From contig CALYBJ010000008.1 in NCBI GenBank assembly GCA_944412445.1, forward strand, positions 1-64,000: a DNA stretch of 64,000 nt. Reading direction: 5' to 3'. Position numbers and translations under genes: made by a program. The notes beneath the pieces were generated by a model. That model ran no database searches. It had not been told where the DNA came from and worked only from the letters and a program-made list of their open reading frames with translations. This DNA comes from an uncultured Clostridia bacterium (GTDB taxonomy: Bacteria > Bacillota > Clostridia > Oscillospirales > Acutalibacteraceae). Shown here piece by piece: positions 34,510-44,036 of this stretch. Each line of letters opens with the position of its first letter. The stretch's first letter is position 1.

Positions 34510-35667
34510 ATGGTTTTATATTTCGGAATTCTTGTTTATACATATATTGCTGCGTCAATCGGATGTGTTTTAAAAAAATCAAAAAAACACACAGTCATTT
34601 ATTCTTATGCCGATGAGCAAATCTATTTGAAAAATCAAAAAACTATATCATTGTTTTTTGCCTGTATTTCCTTTTCTTTGCTTGTGTTTTTTGTGGGAAT
34701 GAGAACAAGATATGCTGATACATCTGCATATATATTGAGGTTTAATAACATATCTCCGGATTTAAGTTTAATACGGACATACATTGCCGAAAAAACTGAG
34801 GATATAGGATTCCAGATTTTAATGGTTTTGTTTAAACGGTTTGTTTCTCAAAGCGCCAACGACTGGCTGATGTTTTTGGCAATTTTCCAGGCCGGAGCTG
34901 TTGTTTTGCTTTATTATAAATACTCCGATAATTTTGCCATGAGCGCGTATTTGTTTATTGCAAGCACAACTTTTACTTGGATGATGAACGGAATAAGGCA
35001 GTTTACGGCAGCTTGCTTGATACTTTATTTCTTTGATTTTGTTGTTAAGAGAAAAACATTAAAATTTATATTAGTTGTTATTGCTGCTTCAACGATACAT
35101 TTTTCGGCAATAGTGTGGATATTGGTTTATTTTATTGTCAGGCTTAGACCATGGAGCAAAGAAATATGGATATGTGTTCTTTTGACAATCGCCTTTGCTA
35201 TGGGAATTGATGAATTTATGGCTATGCTTGATAATTCTCTTGCTGGAACAAGTTATGAAGGAACAGGAGATTTGCTGTTAAATTATGCAGATGACGACGG
35301 CGTGAATTTTATTCGAGTCATAATTGCTGCTGTTGCTCCGCTTTTAGCATTAATGTTTAGAAAAAACATAAAAAACAAAACTCCTGATGTTATAAAAATT
35401 TTTATAAATATGTCTGTTGTAGGTGTCGGAATTTATCTTATCGGTACGGTTACAAGCGGTATAATGGTCGGTCGAATGCCTATTTATTTTACAGTAACAA
35501 ATTATATTCTTTTGCCTTGGGTATTGGAAAACGCTATAAAAGGCAAACTCAAAATTTTTATGAAATTTATGTGCTATATAATGTATTTCCTGTATTTTTA
35601 TTATGTTATGGAAATTCAGGGATTCGGAAATTATACAAGCAGTATATTAAATTTGTATTATTCTTAA
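34510..35667 (+). CDS. EpsG-like polysaccharide polymerase
   Basis: This is a polytopic membrane protein of 385 residues with about ten helices. FVGMRTRYADTSAYILRFN (about 60-78) and MMNGIRQFTAACLILY (about 155) are typical of the EpsG family, which plays the Wzy polymerase role outside the membrane. The ATG at 34510 follows GGGAG by seven bases; a TTG at 34477 would have no ribosome site. It is the only polymerase candidate in set 2. Confidence 0.85.
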   Translation: MVLYFGILVYTYIAASIGCVLKKSKKHTVIYSYADEQIYLKNQKTISLFFACISFSLLVFFVGMRTRYADTSAYILRFNNISPDLSLIRTYIAEKTEDIGFQILMVLFKRFVSQSANDWLMFLAIFQAGAVVLLYYKYSDNFAMSAYLFIASTTFTWMMNGIRQFTAACLILYFFDFVVKRKTLKFILVVIAASTIHFSAIVWILVYFIVRLRPWSKEIWICVLLTIAFAMGIDEFMAMLDNSLAGTSYEGTGDLLLNYADDDGVNFIRVIIAAVAPLLALMFRKNIKNKTPDVIKIFINMSVVGVGIYLIGTVTSGIMVGRMPIYFTVTNYILLPWVLENAIKGKLKIFMKFMCYIMYFLYFYYVMEIQGFGNYTSSILNLYYS

Positions 35668-35686
35668 GTATATTTGAGGTGATATT

Positions 35687-36388
35687 TTGATACCTAAAAA
35701 AATTCATTATTGTTGGTTTGGCAAAGGTGAAAAGTCCCCAAAAATTCAAAAGTGTATTGACAGTTGGAAAAAGTATTGCAGTGATTATGAATTGATAGAG
35801 TGGAATGAGGAGAATTTTGATGTAAATATTAATCCTTATACAGCATGGTGTTATGAAAATAAAAAATATGCTTTTTTAAGCGATTATGTTAGATTGCTTG
35901 TGGTTGAAGCAAACGGAGGCATATACTTCGATACTGATGTTGAAGTTGTAAAGAGTTTTGATGCATTGCTGAATAATAATGCTTATTTTGGTTTCGAAAC
36001 AGAATCTTTTGTTAACACCGGGTTAGGTTTTGGTGCAGAAGCTCATAACCATGTTGTTAAGCTAATGCTGAAGGAATATGATATACTATTAGACGGAAAA
36101 AACGGAACAATAGGCTGTCCTAAGCTTAACACAGAAGCCTTGTTAAAATGCGGTTTAATGCTTAATGGAGAAAATCAGTCGTTGGATAACTGTACTGTTT
36201 TTTCTCCGGAATATTTTAATCCGTATGATGCGTCCACAGGTAGACTTAAAACTACGCAAAATTCTTATTCTATACACTGGTATTCGGCATCGTGGATGAG
36301 TAGAAAGCAAAAAATAAGAAGTTTAATCAGCAAACCCATACACAGACTATTTGGCGTTAAATTGTTCAGAGGAAAAATACATGGATAA
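35687..36388 (+). CDS. GT32-type capsular glycosyltransferase
   Basis: The 233-residue protein starts IPKKIHYCWFGKGEKSPKI and carries FLSDYVRLLVVEANGGIYFD followed by TDVEVV (about 63-88), the OCH1/GT32 sugar-binding DXD region, then NTGLGFGA. It is a soluble retaining transferase of capsule loci. The start is a TTG with TGAGGTGA upstream. The next gene begins inside its last codons. Confidence 0.9.
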   Translation: MIPKKIHYCWFGKGEKSPKIQKCIDSWKKYCSDYELIEWNEENFDVNINPYTAWCYENKKYAFLSDYVRLLVVEANGGIYFDTDVEVVKSFDALLNNNAYFGFETESFVNTGLGFGAEAHNHVVKLMLKEYDILLDGKNGTIGCPKLNTEALLKCGLMLNGENQSLDNCTVFSPEYFNPYDASTGRLKTTQNSYSIHWYSASWMSRKQKIRSLISKPIHRLFGVKLFRGKIHG

Positions 36389-37307
36389 AGTTTTAAATGT
36401 TGTTTATTCAAGCGATGATAATTATGCACAGCATTTGGGTGTTTCATTATTGTCATTATTAAAAAATAATCAAGCGTTTGAAAAAATTAATATTTTTATT
36501 ATCGACAATGATATAACAGAATCAAGTAAAATAAAATTAATTAAAATAATAAATAAATATAGCAATGTTTATTTGCAATGGATTGCCTTTCTTCCGTGGA
36601 AAGACAGGCTTAATTTAAATATGGAGTGGAATATTTCATTAAGTTCTTATGGCAGACTCTTTCTTGCGAGCATGATTCCCGAAAGTGTTAATAAGATTCT
36701 GTATTTGGATTGCGATACTGTTATTTGCGGATCATTTCTTGATTTATGGAACAGCAGTTTTGCGGGGATTGCCGCCGGTGTGCAGGATACTGTTAGTTCT
36801 GATACAAAATCCGCAGTAGGTCTTGTAGCGGCAAACAAATATATAAATGCCGGAGTTTTATTGATTGACTTGTTTAAATGGAGAAAAAATAATATTGAAG
36901 AAAAATGTATGGATTTTATTAAATCTCAAAACGGAAAAGTCAGACATCATGATCAAGGGGTTTTAAACGGTGTTTTAAAGGATTCATTTTGTATTCTTCC
37001 TTTAAAATATAATGTAATGACAATACATTATATGTTTTCTTCAAGTAAAATAAAAAAATTTTTTAATGATTCCGCAGATTTTTATTCTCAAAATGACATC
37101 GATGACGCAAAGAAAAAACCGGTTGTCATACATTATACGCCCAGTTTTACAAGCAGGCCGTGGGTAAACGGTTGCTGTCATCCGTTAAAAAAATTGTATT
37201 GGGATGTATTAAAAGAAACACCTTGGGCAGAAGCAAAGCCCGAAAAAAATAATATGAAGCTTTATGTTAGAATTGCAGACTGGTACTATAGAAAAATATG
37301 GCGTTAA
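36381..37307 (+). CDS. Glycosyltransferase family 8 protein
   Basis: This 308-residue retaining GT-A enzyme has VLNVVYSSDDNYAQHLGVSL at its start, YLDCDTVICGSFLDLW (about 103-118) with the DxD metal motif, and HHDQGVLNGVL, and VIHYTP near the C-terminus. These match GT8 (LgtC/glycogenin-like) enzymes. The ATG at 36381 follows AGAGG and overlaps the GT32 stop. Confidence 0.9.
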   Translation: MDKVLNVVYSSDDNYAQHLGVSLLSLLKNNQAFEKINIFIIDNDITESSKIKLIKIINKYSNVYLQWIAFLPWKDRLNLNMEWNISLSSYGRLFLASMIPESVNKILYLDCDTVICGSFLDLWNSSFAGIAAGVQDTVSSDTKSAVGLVAANKYINAGVLLIDLFKWRKNNIEEKCMDFIKSQNGKVRHHDQGVLNGVLKDSFCILPLKYNVMTIHYMFSSSKIKKFFNDSADFYSQNDIDDAKKKPVVIHYTPSFTSRPWVNGCCHPLKKLYWDVLKETPWAEAKPEKNNMKLYVRIADWYYRKIWR

Positions 37308-37323
37308 ATAACAGGTGGTATAT

Positions 37324-38292
37324 ATGAAAAAAATTGTTTTACTTGACACTGCGACAGGATCTACAAATAAGGGCGATTCTATAATTATGAAGTGTGTTGA
37401 AGAAGAATTGGCGCCGCTGTTGGAAAATTATTTTCCTATCTATGTGCCTACGCATTTAAGTTCGTTTAGGACTATTGAATGTTTTGGAAGATTGCCGGAT
37501 TCAGCAAAAGAAATAAATGACGCAAAATATAAATTTGTCTGCGGCACCAATTTGTTATCGGGAAATATGTTAAACAGAACAAATCAATGGAACATTAATT
37601 ATTTTAACTGTAAACCTGTTTGCGGAAGTGTTCTTATGGGGGTTGGTTCTGTAGGTGCGATTAAGCCTAATAAATATACAAAAAAATTATATAATAAAAT
37701 TCTTTCGCACGAATTTTTTCATAGTGTGCGCGAAGAGCGGGCATATAGATGGATGTGTGAAATGGGTTTCAAATGTATGAACACAGGATGTGTTACAATG
37801 TGGAAGTTAACACCGGAGTTATGCAGTAAGATACCTGAGAAAAAGAGTGATGAAGTGATATTTACGCTTACAGACTATAAAAAGGAACCCAAAACAGACA
37901 GCGATTTTTTATCTGTATTGCGTAAATATTATAGTAAACTTTATTTTTGGATGCAGGGAATATATGATTTTGAATATTTAAAAAGTTTAGGAGATGTTTC
38001 TGATATTACCATCATTCCTCCGTCTTTAGATTTATATGAAAAAGTTCTTTGCACAGATGTTGATTATGTAGGGACTCGCTTGCACGCCGGTATTTATGCA
38101 ATGCGGAAAGGAAAAAGAAGTTTAATTTTACGTGTAGACGATAGGATGAACTCAATGGCAAATACTATGCCCAACAACAGTGTTTTAAGAACTGACTTGG
38201 AAAATATAGAAAAAAAGATAAAAGGTGAAATTATTACAGAAATAAATTTGAATTGGCGTTTAATATCGGAATGGAAAGGTCAGTTTTGTTAA
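37324..38292 (+). CDS. Polysaccharide pyruvyl transferase family protein
   Basis: This family moves pyruvate from phosphoenolpyruvate onto a sugar as a ketal. The 322-residue protein has LDTATGSTNKGDSIIMKCV at its N-terminus (GxxNxGD motif) and VGTRLHAGIYAMRKG near residue 245, with the conserved Arg-His. The start at 37324 follows AGGTGG. Some members may have other acyl or phosphoryl activities, so the exact reaction is uncertain. Confidence 0.82.
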   Translation: MKKIVLLDTATGSTNKGDSIIMKCVEEELAPLLENYFPIYVPTHLSSFRTIECFGRLPDSAKEINDAKYKFVCGTNLLSGNMLNRTNQWNINYFNCKPVCGSVLMGVGSVGAIKPNKYTKKLYNKILSHEFFHSVREERAYRWMCEMGFKCMNTGCVTMWKLTPELCSKIPEKKSDEVIFTLTDYKKEPKTDSDFLSVLRKYYSKLYFWMQGIYDFEYLKSLGDVSDITIIPPSLDLYEKVLCTDVDYVGTRLHAGIYAMRKGKRSLILRVDDRMNSMANTMPNNSVLRTDLENIEKKIKGEIITEINLNWRLISEWKGQFC

Positions 38293-39482
38293 TGAAAAAA
38301 CAAATATGTATTGTTCATTCTTCAATGGAATTAGGCGGAGCAGAGATAAGTTTGATAGGTTTGTTAAACAGCATTGACTATAATAAATATGATGTTGACT
38401 TGTATTTGCTGAATCCGGTTGGGGAATTGATGAAGCAAATTCCGGATGAAGTTAACTTGATGTCTTTTCCGGACAAATATTCCGGATTGATTTTGCCGAT
38501 AAAAGAAGTAATAAAAAGAAAAATGCCGGAAATCGCTTCAGCTCGAATTTTGGGGAAAATTCAAGGCAAATCAGCAAAGTATAGAACTTATGTTACAAAA
38601 CAATATGCTTATTATTATGCTATGCCTTTTTTGCCTTCTGTGCAAAAAAAATATGATATGGCAATAAGTTTTATCGATCCGCATTTTATTGTTGAAACAA
38701 AAATTAATGCCGATATAAAGCTCGGATGGCTTCATACTGATTTTTCCAGGGTTTCTTTGCATAAAAAATTAGATGCGAAAATGTGGAGTAATCTTGATTA
38801 CATCGTAACCATATCTGAAGGGTGCAAAGAAAAGTTTGATAAATTTTATCCGGAACTGTCCGATAAAACAATAGTGATAGAAAATATTTTGTCGGAAAAT
38901 TTTATTGTTACCCAAAGCAAAAAGTATGATGAAAAAGATTCATTTTTCAATAGTAATTGTATAAAAGCATTATCTGTCGGACGGTTTTGTAAAGCAAAAA
39001 ATTTTGACAATATACCTGATATTTGCAGTCGATTAATAAAAAAAGGATTAAATTTAAAATGGTATATAATAGGATATGGCAGTGATGAAGAGTTAATAAA
39101 ACAAAAGATAAAACAGGCAAACATGGAAAGCAATGTAATTATATTGGGCAAAAAGGAAAATCCTTATCCGTACATAAAAAACTGTGATTTATATGTTCAG
39201 CCTTCGAGATATGAAGGGAAGTGCGTTGCTGTCAGAGAAGCGCAAATCCTTAATAAACCGGTGGTTATTACTGCATACGGTACTTCGGAATCGCAGCTGA
39301 AAAACGGTTATGACGGAGTAATTGTCCCTATGGACAACGAAGGCTGTGCCGAAGGTATATATAATGTATTAACAAATAAAGAGCTTTTGGAGTGTTTAGC
39401 ATATAATTGCTCACAAAATGATTATTCTAACTCACAAGAAATAAAAAAGCTTTATGAAATAATTAACAAAGGTGCAACATGA
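38292..39482 (+). CDS. Glycosyltransferase family 4 protein
   Basis: This 396-residue GT-B enzyme has IVHSSMELGGAEISLIGLLN at its start, VGRFCKAKNFDNIPDI and PSRYEGKCVAVREAQILNKP (about 315, E-x7-E). It begins one base inside the previous stop (TAATG). It is the third GT4 gene of set 2. Confidence 0.87.
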   Translation: MKKQICIVHSSMELGGAEISLIGLLNSIDYNKYDVDLYLLNPVGELMKQIPDEVNLMSFPDKYSGLILPIKEVIKRKMPEIASARILGKIQGKSAKYRTYVTKQYAYYYAMPFLPSVQKKYDMAISFIDPHFIVETKINADIKLGWLHTDFSRVSLHKKLDAKMWSNLDYIVTISEGCKEKFDKFYPELSDKTIVIENILSENFIVTQSKKYDEKDSFFNSNCIKALSVGRFCKAKNFDNIPDICSRLIKKGLNLKWYIIGYGSDEELIKQKIKQANMESNVIILGKKENPYPYIKNCDLYVQPSRYEGKCVAVREAQILNKPVVITAYGTSESQLKNGYDGVIVPMDNEGCAEGIYNVLTNKELLECLAYNCSQNDYSNSQEIKKLYEIINKGAT

Positions 39483-40582
39483 AAATAAAAACAATAACTT
39501 GCCATGATGTATATAACGCAGGTGCAAGCTTACAGGCTTATGCATTGCAAACATATTTATCAAAGCTTGGACATGATGTGGAAATAATTGACTATAAGCC
39601 GGAATATTTAAGCAGACATTACAGCCTTACAGCTATAAATCCTGAATATGAAAAGCCTATAATCAAACAGATTTATTTGACACTAAAATTGCCTGGAAGA
39701 TTAAAAAGGCTTTTCAGCGTCAGAAAAAGAAATTTTGACGAGTTTAAAAGTAGTTATTTGCGTACAACAGATACTTGTTATAAATCTTATGAAGAATTGA
39801 AAAATAATCCTCCCGAAGCGGATATATATTTCGCCGGAAGCGATCAAATTTGGAATCCTTTGTTTCAAAACGGAAAGGACCCGGCTTTTTATTTGCAATT
39901 CGCTCCAAAAAATACAATTAAAGCGTCCTATGCTGCATCGTTTTCAGTTGATGAAATACCTAAAGACATTGAAGATACAATCAAAAAATATATAGATGAT
40001 TTGGATTATGTTTCAGTAAGAGAGCGCAGTTCTGTTGATATGTTAAAGAAAATGGGAATTGAAAACTGTGAATGTGTATGCGACCCAGTTTTTCTTTTGG
40101 ATAAACAGGAATGGGATAAGCTTACATTTAATATTTCAGATGAAAAATATATTTTAGTGTATGATTTTGATAACAGTGATGCAATAAAAAATTTTTCAAT
40201 AAATCTTGCAAAAGAAAAAGGCTTAAAAATTTATTCAGTATTTAAAAACAATTATGCGGATAAATGTTTTTTCAATGAGGGACCGTTAGGTTTTTTGTCG
40301 TTAATAAAAAATGCTGATTTTGTAGTGTCAAATTCTTTTCATGCATCTGCGTTTTCTATAATATATAAAAAAGATTTTGCTGTTGTTGAGCGTAAAGAAA
40401 ACATAAATGTTAGAATGAACAGTCTGCTTGAAGATTATAATTTAAAAAATAGATTAATTTTTTCAAATCAATTAATGTTTAAAAGTATTAATTACGATTT
40501 GATACAAAAAACATTCACGGAAAAACAATACAAGTCTATCAATTTTATGAACAAAGCAATAAAAGGAGTAAATAATGCTTAA
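39479..40582 (+). CDS. Polysaccharide pyruvyl transferase family protein
   Basis: The 367-residue protein begins IKTITCHDVYNAGASLQAYA, continues DIYFAGSDQIWNP (about 115-127), and has VVSNSFHASAFSIIYKK (about 280) with the conserved His. This subfamily usually lies next to an FrhB-like Fe-S protein, as here. The pair is widespread in capsule loci but its chemistry is not well defined. It is coupled to both neighbours by short overlaps. Confidence 0.85.
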   Translation: MKIKTITCHDVYNAGASLQAYALQTYLSKLGHDVEIIDYKPEYLSRHYSLTAINPEYEKPIIKQIYLTLKLPGRLKRLFSVRKRNFDEFKSSYLRTTDTCYKSYEELKNNPPEADIYFAGSDQIWNPLFQNGKDPAFYLQFAPKNTIKASYAASFSVDEIPKDIEDTIKKYIDDLDYVSVRERSSVDMLKKMGIENCECVCDPVFLLDKQEWDKLTFNISDEKYILVYDFDNSDAIKNFSINLAKEKGLKIYSVFKNNYADKCFFNEGPLGFLSLIKNADFVVSNSFHASAFSIIYKKDFAVVERKENINVRMNSLLEDYNLKNRLIFSNQLMFKSINYDLIQKTFTEKQYKSINFMNKAIKGVNNA

Positions 40583-41747
40583 TTTTGTTAATTTTGAACA
40601 GTGTTGTTTATGTAATGCTTGTTCAAGTATTTGTCCTGTAAATGCAATTGAATATAATTTAGAATACAAAAGCTTTTATTATCCTCAAATAAATATAGAC
40701 AAGTGCATTAAATGCAACCAGTGTCGATATGTATGTCCTGCAATACAAGATACAGTAAGAATTTTAAAAAATAATTTTCCGGTTTCATATGCAGCCAGAA
40801 CAAACGATTGTGATGCATTATTTAACAGCACTTCTGGCGGAATATTTTTTGAAGCTGCTAAATATGTAATTGAAAATAGTGGATATGTATGTGGTGCTGT
40901 TTTTGATGATGATTTTCATGTAAAACACACGGTAACACAAGATATAAATGTTATAAAAGCAATGCGAGGCTCAAAGTATGCTCAAAGTGCAACTACTGCG
41001 GCATTTCGTAAGGTAAAAGAATTATTAGCTGAAGAAAAACCAATACTTTTTTGCGGTTGTCCTTGCCAAATTGCCGGTTTGCAAAGTTATTTAAAAACTG
41101 TGCCTGAGCATCTTATTCTAATTGATTTTGTTTGCCATGGTATACCCAGCGATAAGATGTTGCAAAAATACATTGATTTGCAAGAACAAACCATGAAGTC
41201 AAAAGTTGTGTCGTTTATGTTTAGAAATAAAAAATTTGGGTGGCATAACAGTTGTGTAAATATACAATTTGAGAATGGTAAAGAATATGTAAAGCCAATA
41301 ATTTATGATGCCTATATGAAAGGATTTTTACAAAATATTGTGTTAAAAGAAAGCTGTTACACATGCAGATATAAGAAGTTGAAATCTGGCAGTGATATAA
41401 CATTAGGAGATTTGTGGGGAGCCGAAATTGAATTTCCGAATATTGATGATAACACAGGATTATCGGGAGTAGTAATAAACACAGAAAAAGGAAAAAAATT
41501 ATTTGATTGTTTAAAAATTGAAAAATATCCTTGTACTTTTGATCAAATAGAGAAATATAATAAGAATCTTAGCGAACCGTCAAAAAAAAATGAAAGGCGA
41601 GATGCATTTTTTTCTTTAGCTGAAAAAACATGCTATGAAAACGCTATAAAAAAAATGTTGCAAGAGAAACATATCAATATTTTAAAGAGGAATTTGCGGT
41701 CTTTGCTCAGACAAATGTATTATAGAATAATTGGTCAGAAATTCTGA
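40575..41747 (+). CDS. Fe-S protein with FrhB (F420 hydrogenase beta) C-terminal domain
   Basis: The 390-residue protein has two N-terminal [4Fe-4S] ferredoxin motifs, CCLCNACSSICP (10-21) and CIKCNQCRYVCP (about 43-54). An FrhB/FdhB-like domain follows, with further cysteines in FCGCPCQIAGL and the CYTCRYKKL...DITLGDLWG block. Such proteins move electrons between ferredoxin, flavin and a substrate. Next to pyruvyl transferase-like genes it probably serves a redox modification of a sugar or sugar acid. AAGGAG precedes the ATG. Confidence 0.87.
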   Translation: MLNFVNFEQCCLCNACSSICPVNAIEYNLEYKSFYYPQINIDKCIKCNQCRYVCPAIQDTVRILKNNFPVSYAARTNDCDALFNSTSGGIFFEAAKYVIENSGYVCGAVFDDDFHVKHTVTQDINVIKAMRGSKYAQSATTAAFRKVKELLAEEKPILFCGCPCQIAGLQSYLKTVPEHLILIDFVCHGIPSDKMLQKYIDLQEQTMKSKVVSFMFRNKKFGWHNSCVNIQFENGKEYVKPIIYDAYMKGFLQNIVLKESCYTCRYKKLKSGSDITLGDLWGAEIEFPNIDDNTGLSGVVINTEKGKKLFDCLKIEKYPCTFDQIEKYNKNLSEPSKKNERRDAFFSLAEKTCYENAIKKMLQEKHINILKRNLRSLLRQMYYRIIGQKF

Positions 41748-41766
41748 CTCGGGGAGGTACATGAAG

Positions 41767-42348
41767 ATGAATATGCTGACAAAATTACATATTGCTATTG
41801 CAGATTATAAAGAACGGAAAAAACTATATAAATTATACAATAAAATGAGTCATGTAGGAAGAAATGTTCATATATGTAAAAATTATAATATTTCTTCTAA
41901 AGATAAAGTTTTTATCGGTGATAATGTATGGATCGGTGAAAATTTTTTTGCAAAAGGTGAAGGCGGTATAGAAATCGGTAGTGGATGCATTTTGTCAAGA
42001 AATGTAGAAATATGGACAAGCAATCACAATTATAATTCTCAGGATCTTTATACAATTCCTTATGACAAAAGAATGATTTTGAAGAGTGTAAAAATAAAAG
42101 AAAATGTTTGGGTTGGAACACATGTTTTATTTTTGCCAGGAGTAACAGTTGGAGAAGGCGCAGTTGTAGGTGCAGGATCTGTTGTAGCAAATGATGTTCC
42201 TGATTATGCAGTAGTTGGAGGAAATCCAGCCAAAGTGCTAAAGTATAGAAATATTGATGTATATAAAAAATTAAAAAACAACAATAAAATTTATTTGGAT
42301 GTTGAATATGATTATGATAAATCGTCAATTAGAAAAACGGAGAGATAA
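41767..42348 (+). CDS. Hexapeptide acetyltransferase (WcaF/maltose acetyltransferase-like)
   Basis: This left-handed beta-helix acetyltransferase has 193 residues. Repeats include VFIGDNVWIGENFFAKG, IEIGSGCILSRNVEIW with the catalytic-type His in TSNHNYN, and GVTVGEGAVVGAGSVVANDV with GGNPAKVLK at the end. The strong GGGGAGG lies nine bases before this ATG; ATGs at 41761 and 41773 are alternatives. It probably O- or N-acetylates a sugar of the repeat unit. Confidence 0.83.
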   Translation: MNMLTKLHIAIADYKERKKLYKLYNKMSHVGRNVHICKNYNISSKDKVFIGDNVWIGENFFAKGEGGIEIGSGCILSRNVEIWTSNHNYNSQDLYTIPYDKRMILKSVKIKENVWVGTHVLFLPGVTVGEGAVVGAGSVVANDVPDYAVVGGNPAKVLKYRNIDVYKKLKNNNKIYLDVEYDYDKSSIRKTER

Positions 42349-42350
42349 AC

Positions 42351-43910
42351 ATGCAGAAAAACAGTAGAATAAAATATTCTGTAGCCAATTTGTTAAGTGG
42401 TTTTTGCTATAGAATTTTGATTATGGTTACTGCGTTTATTGTGAGAACAGTATTTATTAAATGTTTAAATGAAGAGTATTTAGGAATAAATGGTCTGTAT
42501 TCAAATATATTGTCTATGCTCTCTTTGGCTGAACTCGGTTTTGGAACTGCAATGGTATATAGTATGTATCAACCGTTGGCAAACAAAGACTATGAAAAGC
42601 TTAGCCAGTTAATGAAACTATATAAACAAGTTTATTCTATTGTTGGTGCTGTTGTATTGGTATTGGGAATTTTGATTGTTCCTTTTTTAGACTTGTTAAT
42701 TAAAAATAAACCTGATATTAATGGTTTGACATTTTATTATTTGTTATTTTTGGGTAATTCGGTTGTATCGTATTGGTTTTTTGCTTATCGGTTATCAATT
42801 TTTCAGGCAGATCAAAAATCATACGTTATTACAAGGTATCAAAGTTTATTTAATCTTATAAAATCTGTGTTTCAAATTATTGTTTTATTGGTATTTAAAA
42901 ATTTTACCGCATATTTAATTATACAAATCTTATGCACAATTGCTCAAAATTTTGCAATTTCTTGTAAAGCAAAACGAAATTATCCCATTTGGTGTTTAAA
43001 TAAAAATGATTCATTGCCGCAATCAGAGAAAAAAAAGATTTTTAAAGATGTTAGAGCATTAATGCTTGCTAAGGTCTCTCATGTAATTTTAAATGGTACT
43101 GACAATATGATAATCTCGGCATTCGTTAATATTAATTCTGTTGGACTGCTTTCAAATTATTATTTAATAACAGAGGCGGTTTCTGGTATTTTAACTCAAA
43201 TAACGGGTGCAATAACAGCAAGTCTTGGAAATTTTTTTGCAATAGAAAGCAAAGATGCAGGATATCAAATGTTTAAAAAATTTGATTTTTTAAATTTTTG
43301 GCTGTATGGCTTTTCAATTGTTGCATTTGTTGGGCTTTTAAATCCTTTTATAACGTTATGGATTGGTTCGAAATTCTTGCTGGATAAATATGTAATTTTA
43401 GCATTGTCTTTAAATTTCATTGTCGCAGGATTTATGAATACGCTGTGGACATTTCGATCTACTTTAGGTCTTTTTACGCAAGGGCGAATTCGTCCGTTAA
43501 TTGTCTCGCTGTTAAATATTATTTTATCAATTTTATTTAGTTATAAATGGGGAGTTGCCGGCGTTTTATTTGCGACATCAATTTCAAGACTGCTTGTTAA
43601 TTTGTGGTATGATCCTTTACTGCTTCATAAATATGGTTTTAATAAATCCGTGTTGCCTTATTACAAAAAAATGATTTTAAGAGGAGCATTATTAGGAATT
43701 ATTGTATTTTTTATTCAGATTATATCCAATGAAATTTTCCGTGTTGAAACGAATATAATTAACTTTATTATTATGGTAATAATAGTAGTTATTGTTCCTA
43801 ATTTTATTTTTTTTGTTATTTATTTTAAGACCGATGAGTTTCAATATTTTTTTAAATTGTTAATTAGTTTATTTTATAAAATTAAAAATAATTTAGATTG
43901 TAGAAAATAG
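42351..43910 (+). CDS. Oligosaccharide flippase (Wzx-like, MOP superfamily)
   Basis: This is a 519-residue membrane protein with about twelve to fourteen helices. The N-terminal RTVFIKCLNEEYLGINGLYSN (split as FIKCLNEEYLG and LYSN) and LAELGFGTAMVYSMYQPLA are typical of Firmicutes polysaccharide flippases. It carries the lipid-linked repeat unit across the membrane for polymerisation by the EpsG-like protein. CGGAGAG precedes the ATG. It ends set 2. Only a weak hairpin follows. Confidence 0.9.
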   Translation: MQKNSRIKYSVANLLSGFCYRILIMVTAFIVRTVFIKCLNEEYLGINGLYSNILSMLSLAELGFGTAMVYSMYQPLANKDYEKLSQLMKLYKQVYSIVGAVVLVLGILIVPFLDLLIKNKPDINGLTFYYLLFLGNSVVSYWFFAYRLSIFQADQKSYVITRYQSLFNLIKSVFQIIVLLVFKNFTAYLIIQILCTIAQNFAISCKAKRNYPIWCLNKNDSLPQSEKKKIFKDVRALMLAKVSHVILNGTDNMIISAFVNINSVGLLSNYYLITEAVSGILTQITGAITASLGNFFAIESKDAGYQMFKKFDFLNFWLYGFSIVAFVGLLNPFITLWIGSKFLLDKYVILALSLNFIVAGFMNTLWTFRSTLGLFTQGRIRPLIVSLLNIILSILFSYKWGVAGVLFATSISRLLVNLWYDPLLLHKYGFNKSVLPYYKKMILRGALLGIIVFFIQIISNEIFRVETNIINFIIMVIIVVIVPNFIFFVIYFKTDEFQYFFKLLISLFYKIKNNLDCRK

Positions 43911-44036
43911 GAAAAATGTATAGTTTGCGACAAAATTTTTATATATTTTGCCAAAATTGATTTTCTTTTAAAAAAATATGTGAGATTTTAAGAATTAATA
44001 CATATATGTATATAAGACTTTTTAAGGAAGATGTCT

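Noticed and set aside
43931..43950. Hairpin CAAAAT-N8-ATTTTG after the flippase gene
   Set aside because: The stem is only six A/T-rich pairs and no proper T tract follows directly. It is too weak to call a terminator.
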